Origin: Paracoccus lichenicola
GTDB lineage: Bacteria > Pseudomonadota > Alphaproteobacteria > Rhodobacterales > Rhodobacteraceae
NCBI RefSeq assembly: GCF_009708075.1
Contig: NZ_WMBT01000002.1
Location: forward strand, 1 to 64,000
Reading direction: 5' to 3'
DNA length: 64,000 nt
The notes under the pieces were generated by a model. The model was not told where the DNA came from and did not search any database. It saw only the letters and a program-made list of their open reading frames with translations. Positions 56,935 through 64,000 of this stretch are shown here, in pieces (the first letter of the stretch is position 1; every line of letters starts with the position of its first letter). A program made the translations under genes and the position numbers.

Positions 56935-57567
56935 TCAGCCTGCCGCCGCGATAAAGGCACGGATCAGCGCCTCGTCCTTCACCCCCGGCTCGATCTCGAC
57001 GCCCGACGACACGTCGACGGCAGGGGCGCCGGTCAGGCGGATCGCCTCGGCCACGTTCTGCGCGGTCAGTCCGCCCGCCAGCATCCAGGGGCGCAGCCAC
57101 TTGCGCCCGACCAGAAGGCGCCAGTCGAAAGCCAGCCCGTTGCCGCCCGGCAGATCGGCGCCTTTCGGGGGCTTGGCATCGACCAGCAGCATGTCGGCCA
57201 CCAGGCCATAATCGGTCAGCGCGGGCAGGTCGTCAGGTCCCGACAGGCCCACCGACTTCATCACCGGCAGGCCGGTCAGCGCCTTGACGGCGGCAACGCG
57301 GTCCGGGCTTTCGGAACCGTGAAGCTGGATGATGTCCAAGGGCACCCGGGCCAGCGTCTCGGTCAGCAGGGCGTCGTCGGGATCGACGAACAGCCCCACC
57401 CGCGCGACGCCGACCGGGACATGGGCCGCCAGCTCGGCGGCCTCGTCGATGGACACGGCGCGGGGCGATTTCGGAAAGAAGACCAGGCCCACATAGCGCG
57501 CCCCGGCCTCGGCTGCGGCAACGATGTGTTCGGGCCGCCGCAGACCGCAGATCTTGACCTGGGCCAT
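56935..57567 (-). CDS. trpF: Phosphoribosylanthranilate isomerase
   Basis: (beta/alpha)8-barrel isomerase of 210 residues for the third tryptophan-synthesis step. Catalytic Cys in [10 protein letters not shown] near the start and catalytic Asp in LVDAKPPKG (about 126); the phosphate loop is VDVSSGVE. Its start is three bases after the LapA-domain gene stop, so it belongs to the rpsA-ihfB-lapA-trpF-trpB run. Confidence 0.95.
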   Translation of the reverse strand: MAQVKICGLRRPEHIVAAAEAGARYVGLVFFPKSPRAVSIDEAAELAAHVPVGVARVGLFVDPDDALLTETLARVPLDIIQLHGSESPDRVAAVKALTGLPVMKSVGLSGPDDLPALTDYGLVADMLLVDAKPPKGADLPGGNGLAFDWRLLVGRKWLRPWMLAGGLTAQNVAEAIRLTGAPAVDVSSGVEIEPGVKDEALIRAFIAAAG

Positions 57568-57570
57568 GTC

Positions 57571-57990
57571 CTAGGACCGGGCGGGCAGCGTGGTTCCCGA
57601 CGCAGGCGCGGTCGGGGCTGCGGGGACGGCAGGCGGGGCGTTCTTCGGGCGCTCGAGGATCGCCAGAACCTCGTCCTTGGGCGCGGCGTGGCGGTCGCGC
57701 AGGTGGCCGACCTCGCTCTCCAGCTTGGCGGCGCGGCCGGCGTGAAGGCGTGCCTCGCGGCGGATGTGGGATTCGCGCAGCCACTCCCAGACCAGGCCGG
57801 CCAGCATCCCGACGGCAAAGGCCAGGAAGATGACCAGGAACAGCGGAAGATCGACCGACCAGCGCCCGCCCAGGTATTGTCCGAAATTCGCGGGAAAGGC
57901 GGACAGCGTGACGATGTCGCGGTTGGCCAGGGCAACCGCGACCAGGATGATTGCCAGCAGCACGATGAAGATCAGGCGAAGAAAGCGCAT
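57571..57990 (-). CDS. LapA-domain membrane protein
   Basis: A 139-residue protein with two membrane helices (about 4-22 and 48-70) in the LapA (lipopolysaccharide assembly protein A) pattern, with NRDIVTLSAFP between them. A helical cytoplasmic region follows (about 75-105), then a proline/alanine-rich tail (about 115-139). In E. coli LapA works with LapB to control LPS synthesis; here it lies between ihfB and trpF, a conserved position in the group. It has no adjacent lapB. Confidence 0.85.
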   Translation of the reverse strand: MRFLRLIFIVLLAIILVAVALANRDIVTLSAFPANFGQYLGGRWSVDLPLFLVIFLAFAVGMLAGLVWEWLRESHIRREARLHAGRAAKLESEVGHLRDRHAAPKDEVLAILERPKNAPPAVPAAPTAPASGTTLPARS

Positions 57991-58050
57991 CGGTGGTCCT
58001 TGCTTGCGGCCGCCGGGTGCGGCCGTGGTTCCTGCAGCGGTTTTGCCCCG

Positions 58051-58335
58051 TCAGGCGTCCCCGTTCAACCGATCGCGCAACAGTTTTCCGGTCTTGAAGA
58101 AGGGGACATATTTCTGATCGACATCGACCGACTCCCCTGTCCGGGGATTGCGGCCGGTCCGGGAGTCGCGCTTTTTCACCGAAAAGGCGCCGAAGCCGCG
58201 AAGTTCGACCCGATCACCGCGGGCCATGGCGTTGATGATCTCCTCGAAAACCGTGTTCACGATCCGCTCGACATCGCGCCGGAACAGATGCGGGTTTTCG
58301 TCAGCAATAAGCTGGATCAGTTCGGAACGGATCAT
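58051..58335 (-). CDS. ihfB: Integration host factor subunit beta
   Basis: DNA-bending protein of 94 residues that forms IHF with IhfA. N-terminal [17 protein letters not shown], the beta-arm region with GRNPRTGE (proline at the intercalating tip) and the [13 protein letters not shown]-terminus are standard. A second ATG directly upstream (58338) makes a one-codon ambiguity. It follows rpsA after a terminator-like hairpin, with about 200 bases that must hold its own promoter. Confidence 0.95.
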   Translation of the reverse strand: MIRSELIQLIADENPHLFRRDVERIVNTVFEEIINAMARGDRVELRGFGAFSVKKRDSRTGRNPRTGESVDVDQKYVPFFKTGKLLRDRLNGDA

Positions 58336-58494
58336 CATCCCCCCAGATGGCGTAACGGCTGCATGAGGTCGTTCGCACAGCTTGCGACAAGAAGGCAACG
58401 CAGGAAAAGGTCCCAAGTTTCCATAGCGATGCCAGTTTTGGCCCCGCCGCGCAAGAGAGCTGGAAGCCTGCTGCCTGTCCCTTGGGCATGAAAA

Positions 58495-58523
58495 GGCCCG
58501 CCCCCGCAACCGCAGGGACGGGC
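58495..58523 (-). terminator. Rho-independent terminator of rpsA
   Basis: On the minus strand GCCCGTCCCTGC, a four-base loop and GCGGGGGCGGGC pair over 12 positions with two G-T pairs, then CTTTTC. It begins 24 bases after the rpsA stop. Confidence 0.8.
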
Positions 58524-58547
58524 GATGTCAGACGGATGAACCGGCGA

Positions 58548-60227
58548 TCAGCGGTCGCGGTTCAGCGCGGCGCCCAGGATGTCGCCCAGCGAGGCACCCG
58601 AATCCGAGCTGCCGTACTGGTCGATGGCTTCCTTTTCCTCGGCGATCTCGCGCGCCTTGATCGACAGGCCCAAGCGGCGGGTCTTGGTGTCGATGTTGGT
58701 CACGCGGGCATCGACCTTGTCGCCGACGCCGAAACGCTCGGGGCGCTGGTCCTGGCGGTCGCGGGCCAGATCGGACCGGCGGATGAACGACTTGACGCCG
58801 TTGTATTCCACCTCGATCCCGCCATCCTCGATCGCCGTCACTTCCACGGTGACGACCGAGCCACGCTTCACGCCGTCAACGGCTTCGGCCATGTGCTCGT
58901 TTTCCAGCGACTTGATCGACAGGCTGATGCGTTCCTTTTCGACATCCACGTCCTGGACGACGGCTTTCACCACATCGCCCTTGCGGAAGTCCTGGATCGC
59001 GTCCTCGCCGCGGGCATCCCACGAGATGTCCGACAGGTGGACCATGCCGTCGATATCGCCGTCCAGGCCCACGAACAGACCGAATTCGGTGATGTTCTTG
59101 ACCTCGCCTTCGATGACGGTGCCCGAGGGATGCGTTTCCGCAAAGACTTCCCACGGGTTGCGCTGCGTCTGCTTCAGGCCCAGGGACACGCGGCGCTTGG
59201 CCTCGTCGATCTCCAGCACCATCACGTCAACCTCTTGCGAAGTGGACACGATCTTGCCCGGATGGACGTTCTTCTTGGTCCAGGACATTTCGCTGACGTG
59301 GACCAGACCCTCGACGCCGGCTTCCAGTTCGACGAAGGCGCCATAGTCGGTGATGTTGGTCACGCGGCCCTGGTGAACCGAGCCGATCGGGAACTTGTCG
59401 CCCACGGTGTCCCACGGATCGGACTGGAGCTGCTTCATGCCCAGGCTGATGCGGTGGCTGTCCTTGTTGATCTTGATGACCTGGACCTTCAGGGTCTCGC
59501 CGATCGACAGGATCTCGGACGGGTGGTTGACGCGGCGCCAGGCCATGTCGGTGACGTGCAGCAGCCCGTCAACGCCGCCCAGATCGACGAATGCGCCGTA
59601 TTCGGTGATGTTCTTGACGACACCATCGACGGTCTGGCCTTCGGTCAGGTTGGCAATGACCTCGGCGCGCTGTTCGGCGCGGGATTCTTCCAGGATGGCA
59701 CGGCGCGACACGACGATGTTGCCCCGGCGGCGGTCCATCTTGAGGATCTGGAACGGCTGCTTCAGGCCCATCAGGGGACCGGCGTCGCGCACGGGGCGCA
59801 CATCGACCTGGCTACCGGGCAGGAAGGCCACGGCGCCGCCCAGATCGACGGTGAAGCCGCCCTTGACGCGGCCAAAGATGGCGCCTTCGACGCGCTCTTC
59901 ATCGGCATAGGCTTTTTCCAGGCGATCCCAGGCTTCTTCGCGGCGGGCTTTCTCGCGCGAGATGCTGGCTTCGCCGCGGGCGTTTTCCACGCGGTCCAGA
60001 TAAACCTCGACCTCGTCCCCAACCTTGATGTTGGGTTCTTCGCCGGGGTTCGCGAATTCCTTGAGATCGACGCGGCCTTCCATCTTGTAGCCAACGTCGA
60101 TGATGGCCTGTCCCGCCTCGATGGCGATGACGCGGCCCTTGACGACCGAACCTTCGTCCGGCGTGTCGATGTCGAAGCTTTCGTTCAGGAGGGCTTCGAA
60201 TTCCTCCATGGTCGCTTTAGCGCACAT
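58548..60227 (-). CDS. rpsA: 30S ribosomal protein S1
   Basis: RNA-binding protein of 559 residues with six S1 domains (starting near 27, 113, 198, 284, 370 and 458), each showing the GxVxxxxxxGAFV/FVxL pattern. It helps mRNA reach the 30S subunit, especially with weak Shine-Dalgarno sequences. The N-terminus MCAKATMEEFEALLNESFD resembles the Rhodobacter proteins. An in-frame ATG 13 codons upstream (60266) is less likely because AAAGGA precedes 60227. In many relatives cmk lies upstream; here the neighbour is the divergent modA. Confidence 0.96.
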   Translation of the reverse strand: MCAKATMEEFEALLNESFDIDTPDEGSVVKGRVIAIEAGQAIIDVGYKMEGRVDLKEFANPGEEPNIKVGDEVEVYLDRVENARGEASISREKARREEAWDRLEKAYADEERVEGAIFGRVKGGFTVDLGGAVAFLPGSQVDVRPVRDAGPLMGLKQPFQILKMDRRRGNIVVSRRAILEESRAEQRAEVIANLTEGQTVDGVVKNITEYGAFVDLGGVDGLLHVTDMAWRRVNHPSEILSIGETLKVQVIKINKDSHRISLGMKQLQSDPWDTVGDKFPIGSVHQGRVTNITDYGAFVELEAGVEGLVHVSEMSWTKKNVHPGKIVSTSQEVDVMVLEIDEAKRRVSLGLKQTQRNPWEVFAETHPSGTVIEGEVKNITEFGLFVGLDGDIDGMVHLSDISWDARGEDAIQDFRKGDVVKAVVQDVDVEKERISLSIKSLENEHMAEAVDGVKRGSVVTVEVTAIEDGGIEVEYNGVKSFIRRSDLARDRQDQRPERFGVGDKVDARVTNIDTKTRRLGLSIKAREIAEEKEAIDQYGSSDSGASLGDILGAALNRDR

Positions 60228-60382
60228 ATATGATCGGTTTCCTTTACGACGATTTTTACTGGCCATGCGGTTGGCTCCGCCGGTCTTTATGGCGTCCTTC
60301 GGCAACGACAAAGGGTCGCGGCATGACGCCCGACCCGTTCCGATGCGGTCTGTTCTGACCCTGTCGCCCAAAGACTGACGGT

Positions 60383-60411
60383 CATATAGTCGCGCAGGGC
60401 CTTCAAGACAA
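60383..60411 (-). promoter_or_regulatory. Strong candidate promoter of rpsA
   Basis: On the minus strand TTGTCT and TATATG are exactly 17 bases apart, about 155 bases before the ATG, which leaves a long 5' leader. Long leaders on rpsA are used for autoregulation by S1 in other bacteria; this is inference here. Confidence 0.5.
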
Positions 60412-60474
60412 CACAAAAGGTGGTGGCGCGGTTATGGCCGGCGGGAAAGATCGCTTGCGCGGCAAGTCGGGGCG

Positions 60475-60500
60475 GCGATAGGTTCGCCGGGACATATCGC
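60475..60500 (+). promoter_or_regulatory. Inverted repeat just upstream of modA (possible Mo-box)
   Basis: GCGATA (60475-60480) and TATCGC (60495-60500) form a perfect 6 bp dyad with 14 bases between, ending directly before the modA ribosome binding site. ModE-type regulators bind dyads with CGNTAT/ATANCG half-sites, to which this bears some resemblance. No modE gene is in view. Confidence 0.35.
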
Positions 60501-60511
60501 ACGAGGACCCG

Positions 60512-61246
60512 ATGATCCGCCCTGCCCTTCTGCTTGCCATGACGGCCGTGCCCGCCATGGCCGGGGACGTGACGGTCTTTGCCGCCGCCTCGCTGAAGAA
60601 CGCCCTGGACGAGATCGCAACGGGCTTCACGCAGGATACCGGCCACCAGGTGAGGATCTCCTATGCGGGGTCGAACGCGCTGGCCAGGCAGATCATTGAG
60701 GGCGCGCCTGCCGACCTGTTCATCTCGGCCAGCGGCGAATGGATGGACGAGGTCGAAAAGGCCGGGCTTGTGCGGGACCGGGCCGACCTGCTGGGCAACC
60801 GGCTGGTGCTGGTCGCGCATGGCGACGTTGCGCCCGTTACGATTTCGGCGGACACGGATCTGGCGGCGATGCTGGACAGCGGCAAGCTGGCCATGGCGCT
60901 GGTCGATTCCGTGCCCGCCGGGCAATACGGCAAGGCGGCCCTGGACAGCCTGGGCCTGTGGGACGAGGTGAGGGCCGACGTGGCGCAATCCGACAACGTG
61001 CGCGCGGCCCTGGCCCTGGTCGCGACCGGCGAGGCGCCGCTGGGCATCGTCTATGCCACCGACGCCACCGCCGAGGACGACGTGACCGTCGTGGGCGAGT
61101 TTCCCAAGGGCAGCCATCCCCCGATCACCTATCCCGCCGCGCTGCTGGCCGGGGCGGATGAGGCCGACCGCGCCTTTTACGACGCGCTGAGGGGCGATGC
61201 CGCCGATGCGATCTTTGCCAGGCACGGCTTCACGGTGGCGGACTGA
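60512..61246 (+). CDS. modA: Molybdate ABC transporter binding protein
   Basis: Periplasmic binding protein of 244 residues with a short signal peptide (MIRPALLLAMTAVPAMAGD). The mature protein starts VTVFAAASLKNALDEIA, the ModA signature; the binding serines are in AASL and in the YAGSNAL block, and ADLFISASGEWMD and AVIYATDA-type blocks (here GIVYATDA) are clear. It delivers molybdate (or tungstate) to ModB. First gene of modABC; divergent from rpsA. Confidence 0.94.
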   Translation: MIRPALLLAMTAVPAMAGDVTVFAAASLKNALDEIATGFTQDTGHQVRISYAGSNALARQIIEGAPADLFISASGEWMDEVEKAGLVRDRADLLGNRLVLVAHGDVAPVTISADTDLAAMLDSGKLAMALVDSVPAGQYGKAALDSLGLWDEVRADVAQSDNVRAALALVATGEAPLGIVYATDATAEDDVTVVGEFPKGSHPPITYPAALLAGADEADRAFYDALRGDAADAIFARHGFTVAD

Positions 61247-61247
61247 C

Positions 61248-61943
61248 TTGGGCGACTGGCTGACCCCCGACGCGTGGCAGGCCGTCCGCCTGTCGCTGAC
61301 GGTCTCGCTGTGGGCGGTGGCCGCCAGCCTGCCGTTGGGGATCCTTGTGGCCTATGCCCTGGCGCGGTGGCGCTTTCCGGGGCATGGGCTTCTGAACGGG
61401 CTGGTGCATCTGCCGCTGGTGCTGCCGCCGGTCGTCACGGGCTATCTGCTGCTGCTGACCTTCGGGCGGCGCGGTTGGGTCGGGCAATGGCTGGACCAGG
61501 TGGGCATCGTCCTGGCCTTCCGCTGGACCGGCGCGGCGCTGGCCGCCGCCGTCATGGCCTTCCCGCTGATGGTCCGCGCCATCCGCCTGTCGATCGAGGC
61601 GGTGGATCCCCGGCTGGAACAGGCGGCATCGACGCTAGGCGCGCCGCGCGTGTGGGTGTTCCTGACCGTCACCCTGCCGTTGATCCTGCCGGGTATCCTC
61701 GCGGGCGCGATCCTGGCCTTCGCCAAGGCCATGGGCGAATTCGGCGCGACGATCACCTTCGTGTCGAACATCCCCGGGCAGACGCAGACCCTGCCCTCGG
61801 CCATCTACGCCTTTCTGCAAGTGCCGGGGGGCGAGGGTGCCGCCGCCCGGCTGGTCCTTATCGCCATCGCCATCGCCATGGCCGCGCTGTTTTTGTCGGA
61901 ATGGCTGTCGCGCCTTGTCGCGCGCCGCATCCGGGGGCTGTGA
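61248..61943 (+). CDS. modB: Molybdate ABC transporter permease
   Basis: Membrane permease of 231 residues with about five helices. The EAA loop is LEQAASTLGAPRVWVFLTVTLP (read about 124-145), followed by LAFAKAMGEFGAT. The best start is TTG at 61248, one base after the modA stop, giving the common DWLTPDAWQAVRLSL N-terminus; ATG codons at 61197 and 61206 would overlap modA by about 50 bp. It overlaps modC by one base (TGATG). Confidence 0.9.
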   Translation: MGDWLTPDAWQAVRLSLTVSLWAVAASLPLGILVAYALARWRFPGHGLLNGLVHLPLVLPPVVTGYLLLLTFGRRGWVGQWLDQVGIVLAFRWTGAALAAAVMAFPLMVRAIRLSIEAVDPRLEQAASTLGAPRVWVFLTVTLPLILPGILAGAILAFAKAMGEFGATITFVSNIPGQTQTLPSAIYAFLQVPGGEGAAARLVLIAIAIAMAALFLSEWLSRLVARRIRGL

Positions 61944-63028
61944 TGCTGTCCGTCGCGCTGCGCCATGCCTTCCCCGGCTTCACGCTGGATGCCGGTTTCG
62001 AGGCGCCTGCCGGGCTGACGGCGTTGTTCGGGCAATCAGGCTCGGGCAAGACAACGGTCGTCAACGCCGTCGCCGGTCTGCTGCGCCCGCAGTCGGGGCG
62101 CATCGCGGTGGGCGATACTGTGCTGACCGACAGCGGGCGGGGCATCTTCCTGCCGCCGCACCGGCGCGGCATCGGCTATGTCTTCCAGGAAGCGCGGCTG
62201 TTTCCGCACCTGACCGTCCGGCAGAACCTGCTGTATGGTCACTGGTTCACGGGCCGGGGCCGCCAGCCCGACCTGCCGCGCGTGGTCGAGATGCTGGGCA
62301 TCGGTCCCCTGCTGCCCCGCCGCCCCGCCGCGCTGTCGGGGGGCGAACGCCAGCGAGTCGCGCTTGGCCGGGCGATCCTGTCGCATCCCCGGATGCTGCT
62401 GATGGACGAACCCCTGGCCGCCCTTGACCAGCCCCGGAAAGAGGAAATCCTGCCCTATCTGGAACGCCTGCGCGACCATGCCGGGCTGCCGATCCTGTAT
62501 GTCAGCCATTCCCCGGCCGAGGTCGCGCGCCTTGCCACCACGGTCGTGCTGCTGGACCGGGGCCGCGTCACCGCAGCCGGGCCGGTCGCCGCCATGCTGT
62601 CCGATCCGGCCATCGCTCCGTTGCTGGGCTTGTCGGAAACCGGCGCCATCCTGGCTGCCCGGGTCGAGGCGCAAGAGGCCGACGGGCTGACGCGCCTGTC
62701 CACGCCCTCGGGTCCCCTGTTCCTGCCGCGGGTCAAGGCGGACGTGGGGGCCATGCTGCGGCTGAGGATCCTGGCGCAGGACGTGATGATCGCGACTGCC
62801 GCGCCGCAGGGCATCTCGGCGCTGAACGTGGTGCCCGTGCAGGTGCGCGACCTGACCCCCACCGGGGACGGCGTGCTGGTGCGGCTGGACGCAGGCGATC
62901 AGGTGATCCTGTCGCGGATCACGGCGCGGTCAGCCGCAGCCCTGAATCTGCGGCCCGGTCTGGCCGTTCACGCGGTGCTGAAGGCGGTTTCCGTGGCCCC
63001 CGGCACGATCGGCGTTTCCGCCGGCTGA
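61943..63028 (+). CDS. modC: Molybdate ABC transporter ATP-binding protein
   Basis: ATPase of 361 residues: Walker A GQSGSGKTT, signature LSGGERQRVALGRAIL, Walker B LLMDEPLAALD, switch His in VSHSP. The C-terminal third (about 290-355) is a TOBE/Mop domain that can bind molybdate and give feedback inhibition. It completes modABC. Its last 61 bases overlap the 3' end of the convergent metallophosphoesterase gene. Confidence 0.94.
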   Translation: MLSVALRHAFPGFTLDAGFEAPAGLTALFGQSGSGKTTVVNAVAGLLRPQSGRIAVGDTVLTDSGRGIFLPPHRRGIGYVFQEARLFPHLTVRQNLLYGHWFTGRGRQPDLPRVVEMLGIGPLLPRRPAALSGGERQRVALGRAILSHPRMLLMDEPLAALDQPRKEEILPYLERLRDHAGLPILYVSHSPAEVARLATTVVLLDRGRVTAAGPVAAMLSDPAIAPLLGLSETGAILAARVEAQEADGLTRLSTPSGPLFLPRVKADVGAMLRLRILAQDVMIATAAPQGISALNVVPVQVRDLTPTGDGVLVRLDAGDQVILSRITARSAAALNLRPGLAVHAVLKAVSVAPGTIGVSAG

Positions 63029-63816
63029 TGGGCCACCCAGATCCCGCTTTCGCGCGAGAAATGCTCGTATTCCGGCGGGCGGAAGGATGGCTCGTCCATG
63101 GGGGCGATGTGGCGCTCGATGGTGAGCAACGGCCCGTCCAGTTGCAACACGGCAAATTCGTTCTGCCGGTCCGAGGGGCGTCCGCACAGGGCCGTGCCCG
63201 CCTGGACCTGCAGCACGCCCCGATGCGCCGTCTGGTCCAGCATCGCCCCCGTCGCCCAGACATGCAGGTGCCCCGACAGCACGATCTGCGCGCCCGCGCG
63301 TTCCAGCCGGGCCAGGGCCTCGGGCGCGCGGAGGGTCGGTTCCTTGTCCACCTCGGCCAGCTGTTCCAGCGGGTGATGCAGGGCCACGATGTTCATCGCC
63401 TGCGGGTCGAGTCCGCCGATCAGCCGCCCGATTTCTCCCTCGCGGATGATGCCGCGCTGCACGGCGAAGGGATCGACGCTGTTCAGCCCCAGCACCCGGA
63501 CCGCGCCCGCCTGCCGCGTGGGCGTCAGGTCCGGTCCCATCACGCGGCGAAAGCCCGCATAGGGCGCCAGATAGCGGACGGCCAGATTGTAAAGCGGCAC
63601 GTCATGGTTGCCCGGCACGGCCATCAGAGGCGCCTCGATCCGCTTCAGGAAGGCCGCCGCCTGGGCATACTGGTCGCGCCGCCCGCGATGCGTCACGTCG
63701 CCGGTCACGACCACCAGATCGGCGCGGGCGCGGTTGACGCGCTCCAGCAGGGCGTCGGTCAGCGCCGCGCGGTGAAGGCCGAAATGCAGGTCCGACAGGT
63801 GGACGATGCGCGTCAC
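62968..63816 (-). CDS. Metallophosphoesterase (calcineurin-like, CpdA-type)
   Basis: A 282-residue phosphoesterase with all five metal motifs: HLSDLHFG, GDVTHRG, GNHDVPL, ALHHPL and GHLHVWA. This arrangement is that of class III phosphodiesterases such as CpdA (cAMP) and related phosphodiesterases. GTG start overlaps the stop of the upstream lipid kinase gene (GTGA), so the pair is translated together. Its 3' end overlaps modC by 61 bp in antiparallel orientation. The substrate is not known. Confidence 0.88.
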   Translation of the reverse strand: MTRIVHLSDLHFGLHRAALTDALLERVNRARADLVVVTGDVTHRGRRDQYAQAAAFLKRIEAPLMAVPGNHDVPLYNLAVRYLAPYAGFRRVMGPDLTPTRQAGAVRVLGLNSVDPFAVQRGIIREGEIGRLIGGLDPQAMNIVALHHPLEQLAEVDKEPTLRAPEALARLERAGAQIVLSGHLHVWATGAMLDQTAHRGVLQVQAGTALCGRPSDRQNEFAVLQLDGPLLTIERHIAPMDEPSFRPPEYEHFSRESGIWVAHQPAETPIVPGATETAFSTA

Positions 63817-64000
63817 GCCTCGGCGCCCTTGGTCTTGCTGCTGCCGTCGGCGGGGACCAGCACCTTCAGCGCGCCATGCCGGACCTGCAGGTCGAAGGGG
63901 CTGACCATGCGGGTCTTTTCACCGTCATGGGCGATCAGCTGCTGGCGCTTGCCGGTCTCGATCGTCAGGCTGTCGGTGATGATCAGGTCGAAGTCGCTGT
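63813..64000 (-). CDS. C-terminal end of a diacylglycerol-kinase-like lipid kinase (partial)
   Basis: The window ends inside this gene. The visible last 62 codons contain DGEKTRMVSPFDLQVRHGAL and KVLVPAD, which resemble the C-terminal domain of YegS/BmrU-type diacylglycerol kinases (the conserved HPGALRVLVP-like ending). The N-terminal kinase domain lies beyond position 64000. It is upstream of and coupled to the metallophosphoesterase gene. Assigned from this short C-terminal piece only. Confidence 0.55.
   Translation of the reverse strand, partial: SDFDLIITDSLTIETGKRQQLIAHDGEKTRMVSPFDLQVRHGALKVLVPADGSSKTKGAEA

Noticed and set aside
55639..57567. Tryptophan attenuator in front of trpF or trpB
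   Set aside because: No leader peptide with tandem Trp codons or antiterminator pair was seen; trpF starts three bases after lapA and the trpF-trpB gap is only 69 bases.
60228..60266. 13-residue upstream extension of rpsA
   Set aside because: The proper ribosome binding site precedes 60227 and the family N-terminus begins near MEEFEALL; the added basic residues look like leader sequence.

Overview
The window is high-GC chromosomal DNA from an alphaproteobacterium of the Rhodobacteraceae, most likely Paracoccus or a close relative. The evidence is a set of lineage-typical genes: the F1-ATPase inhibitor subunit zeta (24508-24828), an NDUFA12-type complex I accessory subunit next to mlaD (50738-51580), malyl-CoA lyase of the ethylmalonyl-CoA pathway (12464-13420), and the block rpsA-ihfB-lapA-trpF-trpB (55639-60227). 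Gene density is very high, with many 1-4 bp start/stop overlaps. I see no tRNA, rRNA, insertion sequence, phage, CRISPR array or clear genomic island. The assignments rest on reading translations and motifs; no database search was run.

Layout. 1-7.7 kb: a thioredoxin-like protein, Gph phosphatase, a CRSGxRS phosphatase/sulfurtransferase, an ArsC/Spx-type protein with an overlapping 24-residue lipoprotein, a DUF3422 protein, the proton-translocating transhydrogenase pntAB and an alanine-rich single-span protein. 7.9-18.6 kb: PepN, an acyltransferase, a D-amino-acid aminotransferase, malyl-CoA lyase, the TauE/TIGR02186 pair, surE-pcm-nlpD and a PRC-barrel protein. 18.6-27.1 kb: a polar amino acid ABC importer ending in a glutamine-synthetase-like ligase, purC-purS, ATPase zeta, and a MATE exporter with two PaaI thioesterases. 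27.2-34.7 kb: a fatty-acid/branched-chain beta-oxidation cluster with two MerR regulators, acyl-CoA dehydrogenase, GST, thiolase, a cupin and a bifunctional FadJ-type protein. 34.7-45.5 kb: proB-obgE, aquaporin, SelO, an EEP phosphohydrolase, enolase and a TRAP transporter for a probable 2-oxo acid. 45.6-52 kb: selD, hisF-hisE, accB-accC-aat, and NDUFA12-mlaD-DUF2155 converging on aat. 51.7-64 kb: clpP-clpX, pth, two DUF proteins, trpFB, ihfB, rpsA, modABC, a metallophosphoesterase and the end of a lipid kinase gene.

The window is mostly core metabolism and housekeeping, and I do not see a clear undescribed multi-gene system. The stretches least explained by known genes are three intergenic zones packed with perfect inverted repeats (13419-13668, 30008-30220, 39987-40175), the glycine/proline-rich tail on the TRAP permease DctM, the alanine-rich membrane protein, and the transporter plus glutamine-synthetase-like unit.
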